Shown one piece after another: positions 1 through 8,957 of a stretch of 64,000 bases of DNA. The stretch is from Photobacterium toruni (GTDB lineage Bacteria > Pseudomonadota > Gammaproteobacteria > Enterobacterales > Vibrionaceae). A program made the position numbers and the translations under genes. Each line of letters opens with the position of its first letter. Positions within the stretch are counted from its first letter, which is position 1. The notes below the pieces were generated by a model. It was not told the origin of the DNA, did not search any database, and worked only from the letters and a program-made list of their open reading frames with translations. The stretch lies in the NCBI RefSeq assembly GCF_024529955.1, contig NZ_AP024854.1:806001-870000 (forward strand), read 5' to 3'.

Positions 1-1494
1 TTTGGTGCAGGTACAACAGGGCGTCAGTTGTGTTTGGCCTTGCGTCAAAGTAATGATTATAAGCCTGTAGCATTTGTTGATAATGATGAAAGTTTGCGTA
101 ATACCACTATGATGGGGATTCGCGTTTATCCTGCCAATAAAATTGCAGCAGTGCTTGATAAATATAATGCCGAGCAAGTGTTATTAGCCTTACCGAATGC
201 TAGTCGTTCTGAACGTAAAGCAGTATTAAATAATTTACAGCATTTATCGATTGAAGTACGTACGGTGCCTGATATTGAAGATATTGTGAGTGGTAAATCA
301 AAAATTGATGAATTACGCGAAGTGCCAATTGAAGATTTATTAGGTCGTGATCCAGTTGAACCTGTGGCTGAGTTATTTACCGCTAATATTACTGATAAAG
401 TCGTCATGGTTACGGGAGCTGGTGGCTCTATTGGCTCTGAGCTTTGTCGTCAAATTATAAATCAAAAACCAGCAAAACTGATATTGTTTGAAGTATCTGA
501 ATATAACCTTTATATCATTGAAAAAGAGTTAGTTGAAAAGGTTAAAAAAGAAGAATTAAGCGTTGAGATTTATCCATTATTAGGTAGTGTTCAGCGTGAA
601 AATCGTCTGCAAGCGGTGATGGAAGCATTTCAAGTACAAACCTTATATCATGCTGCTGCATATAAGCATGTGCCAATGGTTGAATTTAATATGGTAGAAG
701 GGGTACGTAATAACGTTTTTGGTACGCTTTATACTGCACAAGCGGCAATGAATGCTGGGGTTGAAACCTTTGTATTAATTTCTACTGATAAAGCAGTACG
801 CCCAACCAATGTAATGGGTACGACTAAGCGTATGGCCGAGCTTTCTTTGCAAGCATTAGCTGAAACTTCAACTAAAACTCGTTTTTGTATGGTGCGCTTT
901 GGTAACGTATTAGGCTCATCGGGTTCTGTTATTCCATTGTTTAAGCGCCAAATTGCTGAAGGTGGCCCAGTTACTGTTACTGATCCTAATATCATTCGTT
1001 ACTTTATGACTATTCCAGAAGCTGCGCAGTTGGTGATCCAAGCTGGTGCAATGGGCAAAGGTGGTGATGTATTTGTATTAGATATGGGCGAACCTGTTAA
1101 GATCGCTGAATTAGCTGCGAAATTAATTAAGTTGTCAGGTTTAGAAGTAAAAGATGCAGCAAACTCTAATGGGGATATTGAAATCCAATACACAGGATTA
1201 CGCCCTGGTGAGAAACTGTATGAAGAATTATTGATTGGCGATAATGTGGATAAAACTAAGCACGAACGTATTATGACCGCGGATGAAGTTTATTTGCCTT
1301 GGTCTGAACTTGAGCCGCTATTACAACGCTTAAATGCAGCATGTCATGATTTTGAGCATGAAATGATACGTGATATTTTGCTTGAAGCACCAACAGGTTT
1401 TGTTCCGACCGATGGTATTTGTGACATTGTATGGAATAATAAACCGCATTCTCAATTGGCTGAAGTGATACCGCATCAATCAATTAGTGCTTAG
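1..1494 (+). CDS. Nucleotide-sugar 4,6-dehydratase, WbpM/CapD/FlaA1 family (5' partial)
   Basis: The reading frame is open from the first base, so the gene starts before the window; about 497 residues are visible. Two Rossmann modules can be seen. The first begins at the window edge with GAGTTGRQL, the N-terminal CoA/NAD-binding-like domain of the long family. The second, near nt 405-440, carries TGAGGSIGS, the NAD-binding loop of extended short-chain dehydrogenases. The segment near nt 776-830 (STDKAV, then NVMGTTKRMAEL) fits the Ser-Met-Lys catalytic set of long UDP-GlcNAc 4,6-dehydratases rather than the usual Ser-Tyr-Lys. Long members also carry N-terminal membrane helices, which would lie outside the window. 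The product normally supplies 4-keto-6-deoxy sugars for O-antigen or capsule. The galU that follows supports a surface-polysaccharide role. The exact sugar cannot be told from sequence. Confidence 0.93.
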   Translation, partial: FGAGTTGRQLCLALRQSNDYKPVAFVDNDESLRNTTMMGIRVYPANKIAAVLDKYNAEQVLLALPNASRSERKAVLNNLQHLSIEVRTVPDIEDIVSGKSKIDELREVPIEDLLGRDPVEPVAELFTANITDKVVMVTGAGGSIGSELCRQIINQKPAKLILFEVSEYNLYIIEKELVEKVKKEELSVEIYPLLGSVQRENRLQAVMEAFQVQTLYHAAAYKHVPMVEFNMVEGVRNNVFGTLYTAQAAMNAGVETFVLISTDKAVRPTNVMGTTKRMAELSLQALAETSTKTRFCMVRFGNVLGSSGSVIPLFKRQIAEGGPVTVTDPNIIRYFMTIPEAAQLVIQAGAMGKGGDVFVLDMGEPVKIAELAAKLIKLSGLEVKDAANSNGDIEIQYTGLRPGEKLYEELLIGDNVDKTKHERIMTADEVYLPWSELEPLLQRLNAACHDFEHEMIRDILLEAPTGFVPTDGICDIVWNNKPHSQLAEVIPHQSISA

Positions 1495-1594
1495 CTTTTA
1501 ATAAATTGAAAATACATTAATACCTGTATTGCTTTGCAGTACGGGTGTTTTTTAAGTATTAATTTGATATGAGTATTTAAAGGATTATTTCTAA

Positions 1595-2548
1595 ATGAAT
1601 CAAATCAAATCAAATCAAAAAAGCAGTCATCCCTGTTGCTGGTCTTGGAACACGTATGCTATCTGGAACTAAATTCCTAAAGAAATGCTGCCAATCGTTG
1701 ATAAGCCACTGATTCAATACATCGTTAATGAGTGTGTTAATGCTGGCATTAAAGAAATTGTTTTGGTGACCCACTCATCTAAGAACGCGATTGAAAACCA
1801 CTTTGATACTTCTTTTGAGTTAGAAGCGACTTTAGAAGCGCGTGTTAAGCGTCAGTTGTTAGATGAAGTGAAAGCGATTTGTCCTAAAGACGTGACGATT
1901 ATGCATGTACGTCAAGGACAAGCAAAAGGCTTAGGTCATGCGGTTCTGTGTGCTAAACCTTTGATTGGTGATCAGCCGTTTGTAGTTGTGTTGCCTGATG
2001 TGATTTTAGATGAATACACAGCTGATCAAAAAACAGAAAACCTTGCAGCGATGATTACACACTTTGAGCAAAAAGGGGCTAGCCAAATTATGGTTGAGCC
2101 TGTGCCAATGAGTGATGTGTCTAAGTATGGTGTGGTTGACTGTAACGGTGTTGATCTTCAAGGGGGGGACTCTTGCCCTATGACACGTATGGTTGAAAAG
2201 CCTGCGGTTGAGGATGCACCGTCTAACCTTGCTGTTGTGGGTCGTTATGTTTTATCTCACAATATTTGGGATAAGCTAGCAATGACACCACCAGGGGCAG
2301 GGGATGAGATCCAACTGACTGATGCTATTGATATGCTGATGAAAGATGAAGTCGTTGAAGCTTTCCACATGACAGGTCGTTCGCATGATTGTGGTGATAA
2401 GCTCGGTTATGCCAAAGCCTTTGTTGAATATGCAATGCGCGACAAAGTATTAGGCGAAGCGTTTAGTGCTTATATTCAATCGTTAAATAATGCTTCTTTT
2501 GTTGATTCATTAGATTTAACACCATTGAGTGATAAAACTAACGCTTAA
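1595..2548 (+). pseudogene. galU: galU, UTP-glucose-1-phosphate uridylyltransferase, 5' end frame-disrupted
   Basis: GalU makes UDP-glucose for LPS, capsule and sugar interconversion. From ATG 1685 onward 287 codons give an intact body ([31 protein letters not shown]). The conserved N-terminal nucleotide-binding segment is present but in another frame. From the natural-looking ATG at 1595, reached through four TCAAA repeats at 1600-1619, frame 0 stops at TAA 1670-1672. The residues AVIPVAGLGTRML are read in the +1 frame from 1623. The frame then returns because about four bases are missing before 1673, where 'TKAIPKEM' is expected and 'TK' runs straight into 'IPKEM'. Without the G-x-G-T-R loop a start at 1685 should be inactive. 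The alternatives are repeat-driven phase variation plus a second lesion, true gene decay, or sequencing error. Family identity is certain; the state of the gene is not. Confidence 0.8.
1600..1619 (+). repeat. TCAAA pentanucleotide repeat (4 copies) at the galU start
   Basis: Four perfect TCAAA units follow ATGAA at 1595 and run into six A residues (1617-1622). Two or five units would put ATG 1595 in frame with the conserved AVIPVAGLGTR segment; the four units present do not. A short repeat inside a coding start is a classical slippage site. Confidence 0.85.
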
Positions 2549-2655
2549 GTAATGGTCATTTGGTTTATTCACCGCGCTGACGCCAATGAAAATATGCTAA
2601 CATTCTATGGCAAATACAAACACTACGACACGCAGATGGTAGATTCCCTATCTCG

Positions 2656-2750
2656 TTCGTAACCTCACTGTAGGGAATGACGGGTGGTGGTTCGTATATT
2701 CACTGTAGGGAATGACTGGCGGGATTCGTATCTTTATTGTAGAGAATGTC
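2656..2750 (-). repeat. Three tandem ~35-bp half-elements of the CGTCATTCCC repeat family
   Basis: CACTGTAGGGAATGAC occurs at 2666-2681 and 2701-2716, and a degenerate copy (TATTGTAGAGAATGTC) at 2735-2750. Each is preceded by TTCGTA, which gives a 34-35-bp period. Read on the minus strand each unit is the GTCATTCCCTACAGTG end found at the other repeat loci in the window. No gene is seen in 2549-2938. Confidence 0.85.
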
Positions 2751-2770
2751 AAAGGTTGATGTTAAATAAA

Positions 2771-2817
2771 AGCTCGCATTGAACTATTTATAGAAATGGT
2801 TCAATGCGGGCTTTTTG
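2771..2817 (+). terminator. Rho-independent terminator downstream of galU
   Basis: AGCTCGCATTGAAC (2771-2784) pairs with GTTCAATGCGGGCT (2799-2812), one mismatch being bridged, and is followed by a T run. The stem is long and is preceded by A-rich sequence, so it may also serve the converging amidase gene less efficiently. Confidence 0.8.
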
Positions 2818-2938
2818 TGTTTATGGGGAAGATTTTTAATATCGAGTATTTGAATTAAAGTCGAACCTTGTCAGAATTTATATGTATTATTTTGTACTAT
2901 GAAAATTTAACTCCTGTGCTTTGAAGACTAACCCCTCG

Positions 2939-3553
2939 TTATTTGCTTTCTGTTATCCACGCTAAAATTCCAGCTACATGATAATCAATAATTTTTTGTC
3001 GGCCTGTTGGTGACATTAAAATCAAACAACATTCGAGTTCATTATCCATAAAGAAATTTTCGGTTAATACTGCTGCCATGTGTGTTTTTCTGAGCATATA
3101 AAAGCCGCGCTCTTTATCACTGTCGCCATCGCTATAATCACTTCGAAGGGGTTTATTGGGAAACACTTGCGTAAAAGCGTGGGCGATATGATCGGCAATT
3201 ATGTCGCTGCTGGTTTGGCCGCGACTGGTATAAATTTCAAATCCTTTACCACCGCCAGCGTTGGCATGGACGGAAATTAATAAGCATTGATGATTCGAGT
3301 ATTGGGTTGCTAGATGGTTGGCACGATTAACGCGAGTGCGGAGGCTGATATCTTCCCGCTCTGGCACAATAATTGTATTTTTAATGCCGTGTGAGGTTAG
3401 GGCTTGGCTTATTCCTTGGGTGATCGCGCGATTAAATTCCCCTTCAAATAATTGTTTACCATTAGCCCATAATGGTGAGCGTTTGCCTGTGGTTTGATAA
3501 ATGCCATCAATAATACCGCCATGGCCGGGATCTAATAATATAAATGGCTTCAT
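2939..3553 (-). CDS. N-acetylmuramoyl-L-alanine amidase (Amidase_3 fold), no signal peptide
   Basis: This 204-residue protein would cleave the amide bond between N-acetylmuramic acid and L-alanine in peptidoglycan. The zinc-site motifs of the Amidase_3 family are in order: DPGHGG (His11), EGEFNR (Glu37), SVHANAG (His near 97) and LTENFF (catalytic Glu near 166). It consists of the catalytic domain alone. There is no signal peptide or AMIN domain, unlike the periplasmic AmiA/B/C enzymes, so export would need another route or the protein acts at lysis. Its ATG overlaps the stop of the upstream hydrolase gene by four bases (ATGA), which implies translational coupling. A phage-derived or effector-like role is possible but nothing else phage-like is nearby. 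Confidence 0.85.
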   Translation of the reverse strand: MKPFILLDPGHGGIIDGIYQTTGKRSPLWANGKQLFEGEFNRAITQGISQALTSHGIKNTIIVPEREDISLRTRVNRANHLATQYSNHQCLLISVHANAGGGKGFEIYTSRGQTSSDIIADHIAHAFTQVFPNKPLRSDYSDGDSDKERGFYMLRKTHMAAVLTENFFMDNELECCLILMSPTGRQKIIDYHVAGILAWITESK

Positions 3554-4425
3554 AATGTCACCTTTGGAATACCGTATTTTGCGATCACATCACTCCATAA
3601 ATAACCGTAAGATTTATGTGAATTACCAGGATAGTGATTGGTGATGTAATGATCTTGAGGTTTGATATGGTGGCGATTAGCAAGGTAGTCATCACTTAAA
3701 TCATGATCGATACAGACAATATCGGTTTTATCACTGACATTGATCCATTGCTCAGTGACGCAATCTGGTGTGGCTAGTTTTTTAACGCTCGGCTGGTGAG
3801 TTATTTTTGGTAAAAAGCCTTTAACACAGGTTAGCCCTAGTGGTGAGCCAAAGGTAAACCAGGTACTAATTTGAGGTGGGATTGGTTGACGGCTAAGTTG
3901 ATGCAGTACGTTATAAGCGATCACGGTTCCCATTGAATGGCTCAGTAAAATGATTGGTCGATGTTGGTATTGATTAAGTAGCTTTATTAATGGTTGTTCG
4001 ACAGCTCGCTGATAGCTTGGATCATGAAAATAGTAATGAATATCTGGTAGTAATGATTTTAAAAATGGCTTAGAGATAAAAGAGAATAGATTGAATTTAT
4101 CTTCGATCCATTCTGCAATTTTAGTTGCCCAATGTGGCGGTGCAGAAAGGGGGATTGGTTGCTCATTGTCATGACGGTTATAAGTAGGTAACGGTTTTAT
4201 CGTGTGAATCTGCGCAATCGCGGTGGTAGTGGCTGCTGATAATACTAACGGTTGTTGATAAAAGTGATCAGCATAATAGGCCATTTTAAAATCAATCTGA
4301 GGATGTAGCTGTGATTGATTATAACGTTGTAAGCCATGTTCAAGTGCCTGTTGCCAGTGTGCTGTTAGGGTTGTGGTTGGCAGTTTATTGCCTCGGCCAT
4401 GAATAGCAATAATGATTGGGTACAT
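3550..4425 (-). CDS. Alpha/beta-hydrolase (lipase-like), function unknown
   Basis: The 291-residue protein starts with IIIAIHGRGNK, matching the HG oxyanion segment of alpha/beta hydrolases. It carries LLSHSMGTVIAYNVL, a nucleophile elbow with Ser in S-H-S-M-G, and then FTFGSPLG, common in lipase/esterase-like proteins. A late ITNHYPGNSHKSYG segment probably supplies the catalytic His. There is no signal peptide. The substrate cannot be deduced. The gene is transcribed first in a two-gene unit with the amidase and overlaps it by four bases, so the two products are made together. The combination of a peptidoglycan amidase and a putative lipase recalls cell-envelope attack pairs, but no immunity or secretion gene is seen next to them. 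Confidence 0.75.
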   Translation of the reverse strand: MYPIIIAIHGRGNKLPTTTLTAHWQQALEHGLQRYNQSQLHPQIDFKMAYYADHFYQQPLVLSAATTTAIAQIHTIKPLPTYNRHDNEQPIPLSAPPHWATKIAEWIEDKFNLFSFISKPFLKSLLPDIHYYFHDPSYQRAVEQPLIKLLNQYQHRPIILLSHSMGTVIAYNVLHQLSRQPIPPQISTWFTFGSPLGLTCVKGFLPKITHQPSVKKLATPDCVTEQWINVSDKTDIVCIDHDLSDDYLANRHHIKPQDHYITNHYPGNSHKSYGYLWSDVIAKYGIPKVTL

Positions 4426-4655
4426 GATTAGTCGCTCTCTTAATCTATTATTAGAGGGCTATTAAATTTAATATGTGATGAGTTGTATATTTAAAGGTGT
4501 TTTTTTGTGATCGATTAAAAACTATTCAAGAGCGGTTACATTACATCAACATAGTAAAGACGAATGATCCCGAGTTCTGCTTGTTACTATTTTTAACAAT
4601 ATACGTGTGCTGTCATTATAGGATTTTATTGATTATCTGGCTGGGGGAGAGTGCG

Positions 4656-6029
4656 GTGAAGATTGTTCATCATGGGGCGAAAACAGGAGTAACGGGATCA
4701 TGTCATGAGCTTATTATTGGTGATAATAGTTTATTAATTGATTGTGGTTTATTTCAGGGAAAAGAAGCCCGTGAGACGCTAGATATTGAATTTGATATTA
4801 ACAATATTGCTGCATTATTACTGACTCATAGCCATATTGATCATATTGGACGTTTGCCATGGTTACTTGCTGCGGGATTTTCTGGTCCGATTTATACCAC
4901 TGAGGCAACAGCAGCGTTAGTGCCTTTAATGTTGGAAGACGGGCTTAAAATTCAGTTAGGATTGAATAATAAACAGTGTGAACAAGCATTGGCATTAATT
5001 CATCAGCGTATTCGTCCGGTGCCTTATGATTGTTGGGCGCAAATTGTATTACCAACTGGTGAGTTAGTTAAGATCCGTTTTCGTCCGGCTGGGCATATTT
5101 TAGGCTCTGCCTATATTGAAATTAAATTACCGACCAATGAGATTATGGTATTTAGTGGCGATCTTGGGCCTAAAAATACCCCGTTACTCACTGATCCTAT
5201 TGCACCGACAACAGTGCACACGTTGGTGATTGAAAGCACGTATGGCGATAAACACCACCACCCGCTTGAACACCGACAACGGGTATTAAAACAGATCATT
5301 GAGCGTTCATTGCAAGATGGCGGGGCAATTATTATTCCTGCTTTTAGCGTTGGACGTACACAAGAATTATTATTTGATCTTGAAAATATTATTGCAGAAG
5401 TGGATGTTGATCCTAATGAGGTTCCAACAACTAAACGGGTTTGGCAGAGTTTACCGATAATTTTAGATTCACCATTGGCACAGAAGGTAACAGAGCAATA
5501 CCGCTATTTTCATGAGTTATGGGCCAAAGAAGCCAAGCAACGGCGTTATATGGGGCGACATCCATTGGCGTTTGAACAATGTATTACTATTGATAGTCAT
5601 GCTGATCACATCAAATTGGTCAATCGATTACAACATTCTGGTGAGCCTGCAATCATTGTTGCTGCGAGTGGTATGTGCTCTGGCGGTCGCGTGGTGAATT
5701 ATTTAAAAGCGTTGTTAGCTGATAAACGTACCGATGTGATTTTTGCCGGTTATCAAGCGCAAGGCACCACTGGACGCGCTTTAGTTGATGGCGAAAAAGT
5801 GATTAAAATTGATGATAAGGTGATTGATGTCGCTGCGCAGATCCATCAATTATCAGGTTATTCCGCTCATGCTGCGCAGAAAGATCTCGTCAGTTTTGTG
5901 GCTGATATTGAGCAAGGTCCACAAGTGATTAAAGTTGTGCATGGTGATTTAGAAGCACAAATAGCGTTAGCGGCAGAATTGAGGAAGGTTAAGCCTAAAG
6001 CAACAGTGATCATTGCTGCGAGTGAGTAA
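4656..6029 (+). CDS. Beta-CASP metallo-beta-lactamase-fold hydrolase (RNA-specificity type)
   Basis: This is a 457-residue zinc hydrolase of the family that includes RNA 3'-end processing nucleases. The metal site HSHIDH sits at residues 58-63. GHILGSAYIE, FSGDLGP and IESTYGD follow. Beta-CASP motifs come next (IPAFSVGRTQELL, ILDSPLA, AASGMCSGGR), then the LSGYSAHAAQ and VVHGD metal-binding end. I chose GTG 4656 because GGGGGA lies seven bases upstream and the protein then begins where the family fold begins; the open frame extends 53 codons further back without resemblance to the family. Members in Vibrio-like bacteria are annotated as RNA-processing exonucleases, but the substrate is not known. 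It stands alone upstream of a GIY-YIG gene. Confidence 0.85.
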   Translation: MKIVHHGAKTGVTGSCHELIIGDNSLLIDCGLFQGKEARETLDIEFDINNIAALLLTHSHIDHIGRLPWLLAAGFSGPIYTTEATAALVPLMLEDGLKIQLGLNNKQCEQALALIHQRIRPVPYDCWAQIVLPTGELVKIRFRPAGHILGSAYIEIKLPTNEIMVFSGDLGPKNTPLLTDPIAPTTVHTLVIESTYGDKHHHPLEHRQRVLKQIIERSLQDGGAIIIPAFSVGRTQELLFDLENIIAEVDVDPNEVPTTKRVWQSLPIILDSPLAQKVTEQYRYFHELWAKEAKQRRYMGRHPLAFEQCITIDSHADHIKLVNRLQHSGEPAIIVAASGMCSGGRVVNYLKALLADKRTDVIFAGYQAQGTTGRALVDGEKVIKIDDKVIDVAAQIHQLSGYSAHAAQKDLVSFVADIEQGPQVIKVVHGDLEAQIALAAELRKVKPKATVIIAASE

Positions 6030-6083
6030 GAGATAGCTGGACGAGGTTTTTAGGGATGAGGTAGCGCAGGAGATAAGGTTTGA

Positions 6084-6374
6084 GTGAATAAAGAGCCTGT
6101 GGTTTATATTTTGGCATCACATAATAAGCAGGTGCTTTATGTTGGAGTGACTAGTCAATTAGTCACTCGAATTTGGCAGCATAAAAATAATATTGTTCGT
6201 GGTTTTACTCAAAAATATCAGGTGCATTCTTTAGTGTATTATGAGCGATTTGATTCTATGACAACTGCAATTAAACGGGAGAAACAATTAAAGAAATGGC
6301 GTCGTTCATGGAAGGAGCAATTAATTAAGGACAATAATCCACAGTGGCTAGATTTGTACGATAGTTTATTGTGA
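6084..6374 (+). CDS. GIY-YIG domain protein (small, single domain)
   Basis: The 96-residue protein matches the small stand-alone GIY-YIG class. It has VYILAS, then LYVGVT (the two strands of the motif), an Arg/His pair in RIWQHKN, YYE, and the typical AIKREKQLKKW near the C terminus. Members are predicted structure-specific DNA nucleases; most have no assigned role. The start is GTG 6084, with AGGAG at 6069-6073 rather far upstream. One half-element of the dispersed repeat follows at 6382. Confidence 0.85.
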   Translation: MNKEPVVYILASHNKQVLYVGVTSQLVTRIWQHKNNIVRGFTQKYQVHSLVYYERFDSMTTAIKREKQLKKWRRSWKEQLIKDNNPQWLDLYDSLL

Positions 6375-6381
6375 TAACCCC

Positions 6382-6415
6382 CGTCATTCCCTACAGTGAG
6401 GTTACGAACGATATA
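6382..6415 (+). repeat. Single half-element of the CGTCATTCCC repeat family
   Basis: CGTCATTCCCTACAGTGAGG followed by TTACGAACGATATA is the same left end as the repeat at 41719. It fills the 47-bp gap between the converging GIY-YIG gene and mnmC. Confidence 0.8.
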
Positions 6416-6421
6416 CTAAAC

Positions 6422-8566
6422 CTATGATCTTACCTCTTTCCCGCGCACTAATTTTCGTACCCACATACGTCCAGGGTGGAGAGCATCTAACACTGTGTGT
6501 GGCAATGGCAGTGGATCACCACAAATTTGAGATGCTAATAATTCGCCTAATAGTGGCGCTGAACTTAATCCTCTTGAGCCGAGCCCAACAATGGCAAATA
6601 GATTTTTATAGACGGGTACATTTTGTGCGTAAAGCTGGTTATCTTTTAGATCCTGATATTGTTTAATCAAATCATCATAGCGACATACGTTACCCACAAA
6701 CGGTAAATGATCGCGGCTCGCACAACGGACACCAATGCGTGCGCGTGAAGGTTGATCAAATGCGTCAACATCAATTTCATTCGCCCATGATGTGGTTGCA
6801 GGCACACTGTCTAATAAACGCTGTTTATTTTGCTGTTGATCGACTTCACTGTAATCAAGATCGCAATTACGACGGGCATAACTAGCACCAATACAATGGC
6901 TGTCAGTATTGCTATTTGCTGGCGTTAAATAACCATCATAACAAAGTACCGTTTCAAGTTTAGCTAATTGTGCATTAGTCGGAATGTGACTGACTTGACC
7001 ACGTACTGATGAGGTCGGAATTGGGGCTGTTTGTGGGTATTGGTCTAAGCGATGACCATTCGCAACCACAACCGTCGTGTGATTAACCGTTGTGCCATTA
7101 GCCAAGGTTAACTGCCATTGGTGGTGATTATTCTCGGTTTCAATTTGCTCAAGTGCCGTAATATCACTATTAAGGTGTAATGTCAGTTTGCCTGTTTGAA
7201 CCGCAGATTCTATTAATGCTTGAGTGAGTTGTTGTGGGCATAGCCAGCCACCAAGAGGATAGTTAACACTGCGACAATCAGTCTCAACGCCAGTGATAGC
7301 ACGTGTTTGTTCGACATTTAAACTACGCACTAATGACTCTGGAAATCCTCCCGCTAACATACAATCTAGCTTTTGGGTTTGACGACTGAGTTTCTTATTA
7401 TTTGTTACTTTTGCGTGTTGTTTTTCTGTTGCAGTTAGATTTTTGCCATTCTCATCCCACGCTAATTGGGTGACGCCGCACCAATCATGATCAAATTGAC
7501 AGTACTGTGCTGCTTGTTCAACAAATTGACGCGCATAAATAAAACCTGGCGCAAAAAAGCGAGACAGTGCGTCATGTTTACCATTAAGAAGAGGGTAAAC
7601 AGCGCCTTGACGATTGCCTGATGCTCCTTGGGCTAATTCGCGATCAGCGCAATATAAACTGACATTTTGACCACGACGGATCAAGGCTATCGCGGTTGTT
7701 GCTGAAGCGACACCACCACCAATAATGGCAATGTCGCTTGGCTCAGATTGCAGTGTTTGTTGTGAACTACGTGCAAACCATGGTTTAAAATTGGCTTGCT
7801 GGTGGTTTTTTATAACAGTACCCACTGTCATATGGCGTTTAATACCAAATCCTTTGGCTTTTTTGATATCAAACCCAGCGTCACTTAAGCCGCGGCGAAC
7901 AAATCCTGCCGCTGTAAAAGTAGCGATCGTACACCCTGAACGTGCCATGTTTGCCATATTATTAAACAGATTTTGGCTCCACATTTCAGGGTTTTTCTTA
8001 GGGGCGAAACCATCTAAGAACCAAGCATCAACAATGCCGTTATTGCCAACCCAAACTTGAGGCATGCAGTCTTTGATATCACCAAACCACAAATCAAGGG
8101 TGATCATGCCATTTTCAAGCACAATACGATGACAATCAGCAACCGCGGGAGGATAATGTTGATCAAGTTGTTGAGTAAACTCGGCTAATTCTGGCCATAC
8201 TTGGTGTGCTTTGAGCAGATCTTGTTTTGTGATCGGGGCTTTTTCAAAGCTAATAAAGTGTAATTCTTTAACGGTTGCATCTGGATGTTGTTCGCGAAAG
8301 GCTTTAAATGTTTGCCATAACGCTAAAAAATTAAGCCCAGTACCAAATCCCGTTTCGGCAACCACAAATCGACGTCGATCAAAATCATGCCAGCGTTCAG
8401 GTAAGCCATTTTGTTTGATGAACACATAACGTGTTTCTTCTAATCCATCGTCATTTGAAAAATAAATATCATCAAAATCAGTCGATAATGGGCTACCGAC
8501 GTCGTTCCAATCTAAAATGGCATTTTCAATTCGTAGTGTGGATTGTGTAGGAGTCGAACGAGACAA
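6422..8566 (-). CDS. mnmC: Bifunctional tRNA mnm5s2U34 biosynthesis protein MnmC
   Basis: MnmC completes the wobble-uridine modification. Its C-terminal FAD oxidoreductase removes the carboxymethyl group from cmnm5s2U34, and its N-terminal methyltransferase methylates the result to mnm5s2U34. Both parts are present in 714 residues: [11 protein letters not shown] (SAM site, near residue 76), [12 protein letters not shown] in the methyltransferase, [11 protein letters not shown] (FAD loop, near residue 277) and [12 protein letters not shown] near the end. The start is TTG 8566 with AAGAGG at 8573-8578 (plus-strand CCTCTT); no better ATG is in frame. It is divergent from fabB, the usual neighbour. 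Confidence 0.97.
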   Translation of the reverse strand: MSRSTPTQSTLRIENAILDWNDVGSPLSTDFDDIYFSNDDGLEETRYVFIKQNGLPERWHDFDRRRFVVAETGFGTGLNFLALWQTFKAFREQHPDATVKELHFISFEKAPITKQDLLKAHQVWPELAEFTQQLDQHYPPAVADCHRIVLENGMITLDLWFGDIKDCMPQVWVGNNGIVDAWFLDGFAPKKNPEMWSQNLFNNMANMARSGCTIATFTAAGFVRRGLSDAGFDIKKAKGFGIKRHMTVGTVIKNHQQANFKPWFARSSQQTLQSEPSDIAIIGGGVASATTAIALIRRGQNVSLYCADRELAQGASGNRQGAVYPLLNGKHDALSRFFAPGFIYARQFVEQAAQYCQFDHDWCGVTQLAWDENGKNLTATEKQHAKVTNNKKLSRQTQKLDCMLAGGFPESLVRSLNVEQTRAITGVETDCRSVNYPLGGWLCPQQLTQALIESAVQTGKLTLHLNSDITALEQIETENNHHQWQLTLANGTTVNHTTVVVANGHRLDQYPQTAPIPTSSVRGQVSHIPTNAQLAKLETVLCYDGYLTPANSNTDSHCIGASYARRNCDLDYSEVDQQQNKQRLLDSVPATTSWANEIDVDAFDQPSRARIGVRCASRDHLPFVGNVCRYDDLIKQYQDLKDNQLYAQNVPVYKNLFAIVGLGSRGLSSAPLLGELLASQICGDPLPLPHTVLDALHPGRMWVRKLVRGKEVRS

Positions 8567-8957
8567 AACGAACCTCTTGTTTAGCTGCTGAGCATTTTGC
8601 CACCATTTTATGCATGAAAATGCATCAATTGTGGGTTCTAAATGCGATTTAAGGGCAATTTTGATTAGATTGTACCTGAAATACAGGAAAGCTGACCACT
8701 TTTCAGGAGCAAAGCCGTTATAGTTCTCATACTAAATATTCATTAACTTTTTTGTCTATCTTGATGGAAAGGTTAAATTAGGCATTATCGGCCCAAACTT
8801 CTTTAATATCGCGTGTTTTCGTTCGCAGTCATTAACGAAGAGCGAATGTGAGCGCAGATTTTAAAGCCGTTTGGGACGTATTCTAGTCATTGATGTAGGG
8901 CAGCGGTTGTTCTATAAAATGAGTAGGTATTTCCATTAATATCAGTAGGAATTCATC
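8567..8957. promoter_or_regulatory. mnmC-fabB divergent intergenic region with fabB promoter
   Basis: A good sigma-70 promoter for fabB reads TTGATG (8890-8895), 17 bases, TATAAA (8913-8918). AGTAGGA at 8944-8950 is the ribosome site for ATG 8958. A weak FadR/FabR-like stretch (AGCTGACCACTTTTCAGG, 8688-8705) is only suggestive. No gene is seen in the 391 bp. Confidence 0.7.

Noticed and set aside
1617..1623. Programmed ribosomal frameshifting at the A-AAA-AAG heptamer in galU
   Set aside because: The heptamer is not in the zero frame set by ATG 1595, the needed shift is +1, and a second opposite shift would be required before 1673.
3080..3280. Open frame on the plus strand inside the amidase gene
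   Set aside because: Shadow frame of a conserved gene; no ribosome site or family resemblance.
2939..4425. Prophage lysis cassette
   Set aside because: No holin, spanin, structural or integrase genes nearby; the amidase-hydrolase pair stands alone.
4497..4655. 53-codon N-terminal extension of the beta-CASP hydrolase
   Set aside because: Not family-like, cysteine- and leucine-rich from AT-rich DNA, and GTG 4656 has a better ribosome site.
8688..8705. FadR- or FabR-binding site upstream of fabB
   Set aside because: AGCTGACCACTTTTCAGG shares only the outer parts with the FadR consensus; the match is too weak to claim.
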